NCBI GenBank assembly: GCA_015223015.1
Contig: JADFWK010000093.1
Location: 1 to 6,079, forward strand
Length of the DNA stretch: 6,079 nucleotides
Source: Pseudomonadota bacterium
Lineage (GTDB): Bacteria > Desulfobacterota > DSM-4660 > Desulfatiglandales > B25-G16
Direction of reading: 5' to 3'
In this document: positions 4,695-6,079 of the stretch, one piece after another
How the letters are laid out: each line of letters begins with the position of its first letter
How positions within the stretch are numbered: the first letter of the stretch is position 1
Made by a program: the position numbers and the translations under genes
The notes under the pieces: model-generated
What the model was told of the DNA's origin: nothing
What the model saw: only the letters and a program-made list of their open reading frames with translations
Databases searched by the model: none

Positions 4695-6079
4695 ATGAAA
4701 AAAACCCAAGATTACACAAAGTGGAAGGGTATCTATCCTGACAAATTCGTCTCTGAAGACAAGGTGTTTAGCAACATACATCGGGGGGATCGGATATTTA
4801 TCGGTACCGCCTGCGGTGAGCCTCAATACCTTGTTCAGGCCCTTATAAAGTACGTGGAGTCTCATCCCAAGGCCTTTTTTGATACTGAGGTCTTCCACGT
4901 GTGGACCCTTGGTGTTGCGCCCTATACCGATGAGAAGTTCAAAAGCAACTTCAGGCATAACTCTTTCTTCATAGGAAACAATACGAGAGATGCAGTCAAT
5001 AAGGGCATTGCAGATTATACCCCCATATTCTTGTCGCAGGTGCCCGAGTTATTCGATCGGAAACTGGTGCCTGTTGATGTGGCTATGGTACAGACCTCGC
5101 CCCCAGATGATCATGGCTATATGAGTCTCGGTATCAGTGTTGATATTACCCAAGCGGCTGTAAGGAATGCCTCAGTAGTAATAACGCAAATCAATTCCCA
5201 TATGCCCCGAGTACACGGGGACACATTCATTCACATAGACGGAGTAGATTTTATTATCCCCCATGACGAGCCCTTGTTGGAGTATGAGACAGAGGTTCCC
5301 GGTGAAATTGCGCAACGGATCGGGGAGTATGTTGCACGGATCATCAAGGATGGGGACACCATTCAGGTTGGATATGGAAGCATACCAAATGCAATTCTAT
5401 CCAACCTCCGCTCCAAGAAGCATCTCGGAATACATACCGAACTATTGAGTGATGGTGTTGTGGAGCTGATGAAGGCTGGCGTTATCGATAATACGAAAAA
5501 GAGCATTAATCGTGGAAAAACAGTGGCAACCTTCTGTATGGGTAAAGACAAGACCTATGAATATATCCATGATAATCCAAGCGTAGAGTTTAGGACCATC
5601 GACTATACCAATAATCCCCTGGTTATTGCTCAGCATAACAACATAGTTGCCATAAACAGTGCCCTAGAAGCTGACCTTACCGGTCAGGCAACCGCAGAAT
5701 CTATAGGAAAGATATTTTATAGTGGGATAGGGGGACAGGCCGACTTTATGAGAGGTGCCATTTTGTCGTCTAATGGCAAGACAATACTCACCATGCAATC
5801 AACTGCAGAAAATGGTACGGTTTCAAGAATAGTGCCCTTTCTCAAAGAGGGAGCAGGCGTCACTCTAAACAGGGGTGATATTCACTATGTCATAACAGAG
5901 TACGGGATAGCATATCTGCATGGGAAAAACATCAGAGAACGTGCAATGGAACTAATATCCATAGCACATCCAAAATTCAGAACAGGGCTTATACAGGAGG
6001 CGAAAAAACTGAATCTGCTCTATAAAGATCAGGCATTCATCCCCGGAAAGAAAGGGGAGTACCCCGAAGATCTGGAGAC
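4695..6079 (+). CDS. Acetyl-CoA hydrolase/4-hydroxybutyrate CoA-transferase family protein, 3' end missing
   Basis: The frame is open from ATG 4695 to the right edge, giving 461 residues without a stop. Enzymes of this family move CoA between acyl-CoA and acetate or another acid through a glutamyl-CoA thioester, or hydrolyse acetyl-CoA. The N-terminal domain (about 1-210) includes TSPPDDHGYMSLGISVD (134-150). The C-terminal domain contains VGYGSIPNAILSNL (225-238), GIHTELLSDG with presumed catalytic Glu249, the GIGGQADFMRGA loop (344-355), and VITEYGIAYLHGK (399-411). The family core normally ends near LIQEAKKL (432-439). Here the sequence continues into LYKDQAFIPGKKGEYPEDLE, a linker like that of proteins fusing this core to a C-terminal GNAT acetyltransferase, so a longer bifunctional protein is likely but not visible. 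The start has AAGGTG 8 bases upstream. Exact substrate (acetate, butyrate, 4-hydroxybutyrate, succinate) cannot be told from sequence. Confidence 0.93.
   Translation, partial: MKKTQDYTKWKGIYPDKFVSEDKVFSNIHRGDRIFIGTACGEPQYLVQALIKYVESHPKAFFDTEVFHVWTLGVAPYTDEKFKSNFRHNSFFIGNNTRDAVNKGIADYTPIFLSQVPELFDRKLVPVDVAMVQTSPPDDHGYMSLGISVDITQAAVRNASVVITQINSHMPRVHGDTFIHIDGVDFIIPHDEPLLEYETEVPGEIAQRIGEYVARIIKDGDTIQVGYGSIPNAILSNLRSKKHLGIHTELLSDGVVELMKAGVIDNTKKSINRGKTVATFCMGKDKTYEYIHDNPSVEFRTIDYTNNPLVIAQHNNIVAINSALEADLTGQATAESIGKIFYSGIGGQADFMRGAILSSNGKTILTMQSTAENGTVSRIVPFLKEGAGVTLNRGDIHYVITEYGIAYLHGKNIRERAMELISIAHPKFRTGLIQEAKKLNLLYKDQAFIPGKKGEYPEDLE

Noticed and set aside
4641..5636. Small open frames on both strands inside the CoA-transferase gene
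   Set aside because: They are shadows of the long plus-strand frame from 4695 to the window end, which carries the family motifs throughout.

Overview
The window looks like a chromosomal piece of a Gram-negative anaerobe, most probably a Desulfobacterota/Deltaproteobacteria-type organism. That placement is an inference from the protein families and their arrangement: a soluble PAS/HisKA_3 kinase, a short HNH protein, a stand-alone receiver, an AcuB-like CBS-ACT protein, UspA and a 4-hydroxybutyrate/acetyl-CoA transferase. No rRNA or other phylogenetic marker is present. The first 32 bases are not genomic: they match the Illumina Nextera Read 2 transposase adapter, so the left edge is an untrimmed read or contig end.

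Layout. Bases 33-329 (minus) hold the C-terminally truncated reading frame of a small HNH endonuclease. Bases 330-529 are a divergent control region with a near-consensus sigma-70 promoter, a spaced 10-base direct repeat around it, and a perfect 10-bp inverted repeat in the leader. Bases 530-1711 (plus) encode a cytoplasmic PAS histidine kinase of the NarX/DegS type. It is tail to tail, with 3 bases between stop codons, with a NarL/FixJ response regulator at 1715-2371 (minus). From 2563 onward everything is on the plus strand: a receiver-only response regulator (2563-2973), a CBS-CBS-ACT protein (3112-3747), a universal stress protein (3944-4411), and a CoA-transferase/hydrolase (4695 to the right edge, incomplete).

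How the parts may work together (inference). The kinase and NarL-type regulator are a likely cognate pair sensing a cytoplasmic signal through PAS. The receiver-only protein could compete for phosphate or act as a phosphate sink. The CBS-ACT protein and UspA are both nucleotide-binding families tied to energy or stress state, and the CoA-transferase handles acyl-CoA/acetate-type chemistry. Together this suggests a small energy-status or starvation-response locus.

The most interesting non-coding signal is a matched pair of control elements upstream of the receiver gene (2403-2451) and of the CBS gene (2993-3041). Each has two AAATACAG copies exactly 22 bp apart, and the second copy starts a 27-base block (23/27 identical between sites) ending in ATTTACTAT. 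It looks like a shared operator/promoter for an unidentified regulator, possibly the neighbouring NarL-type protein. I see no CRISPR array, tRNA, rRNA, insertion sequence or convincing intrinsic terminator.
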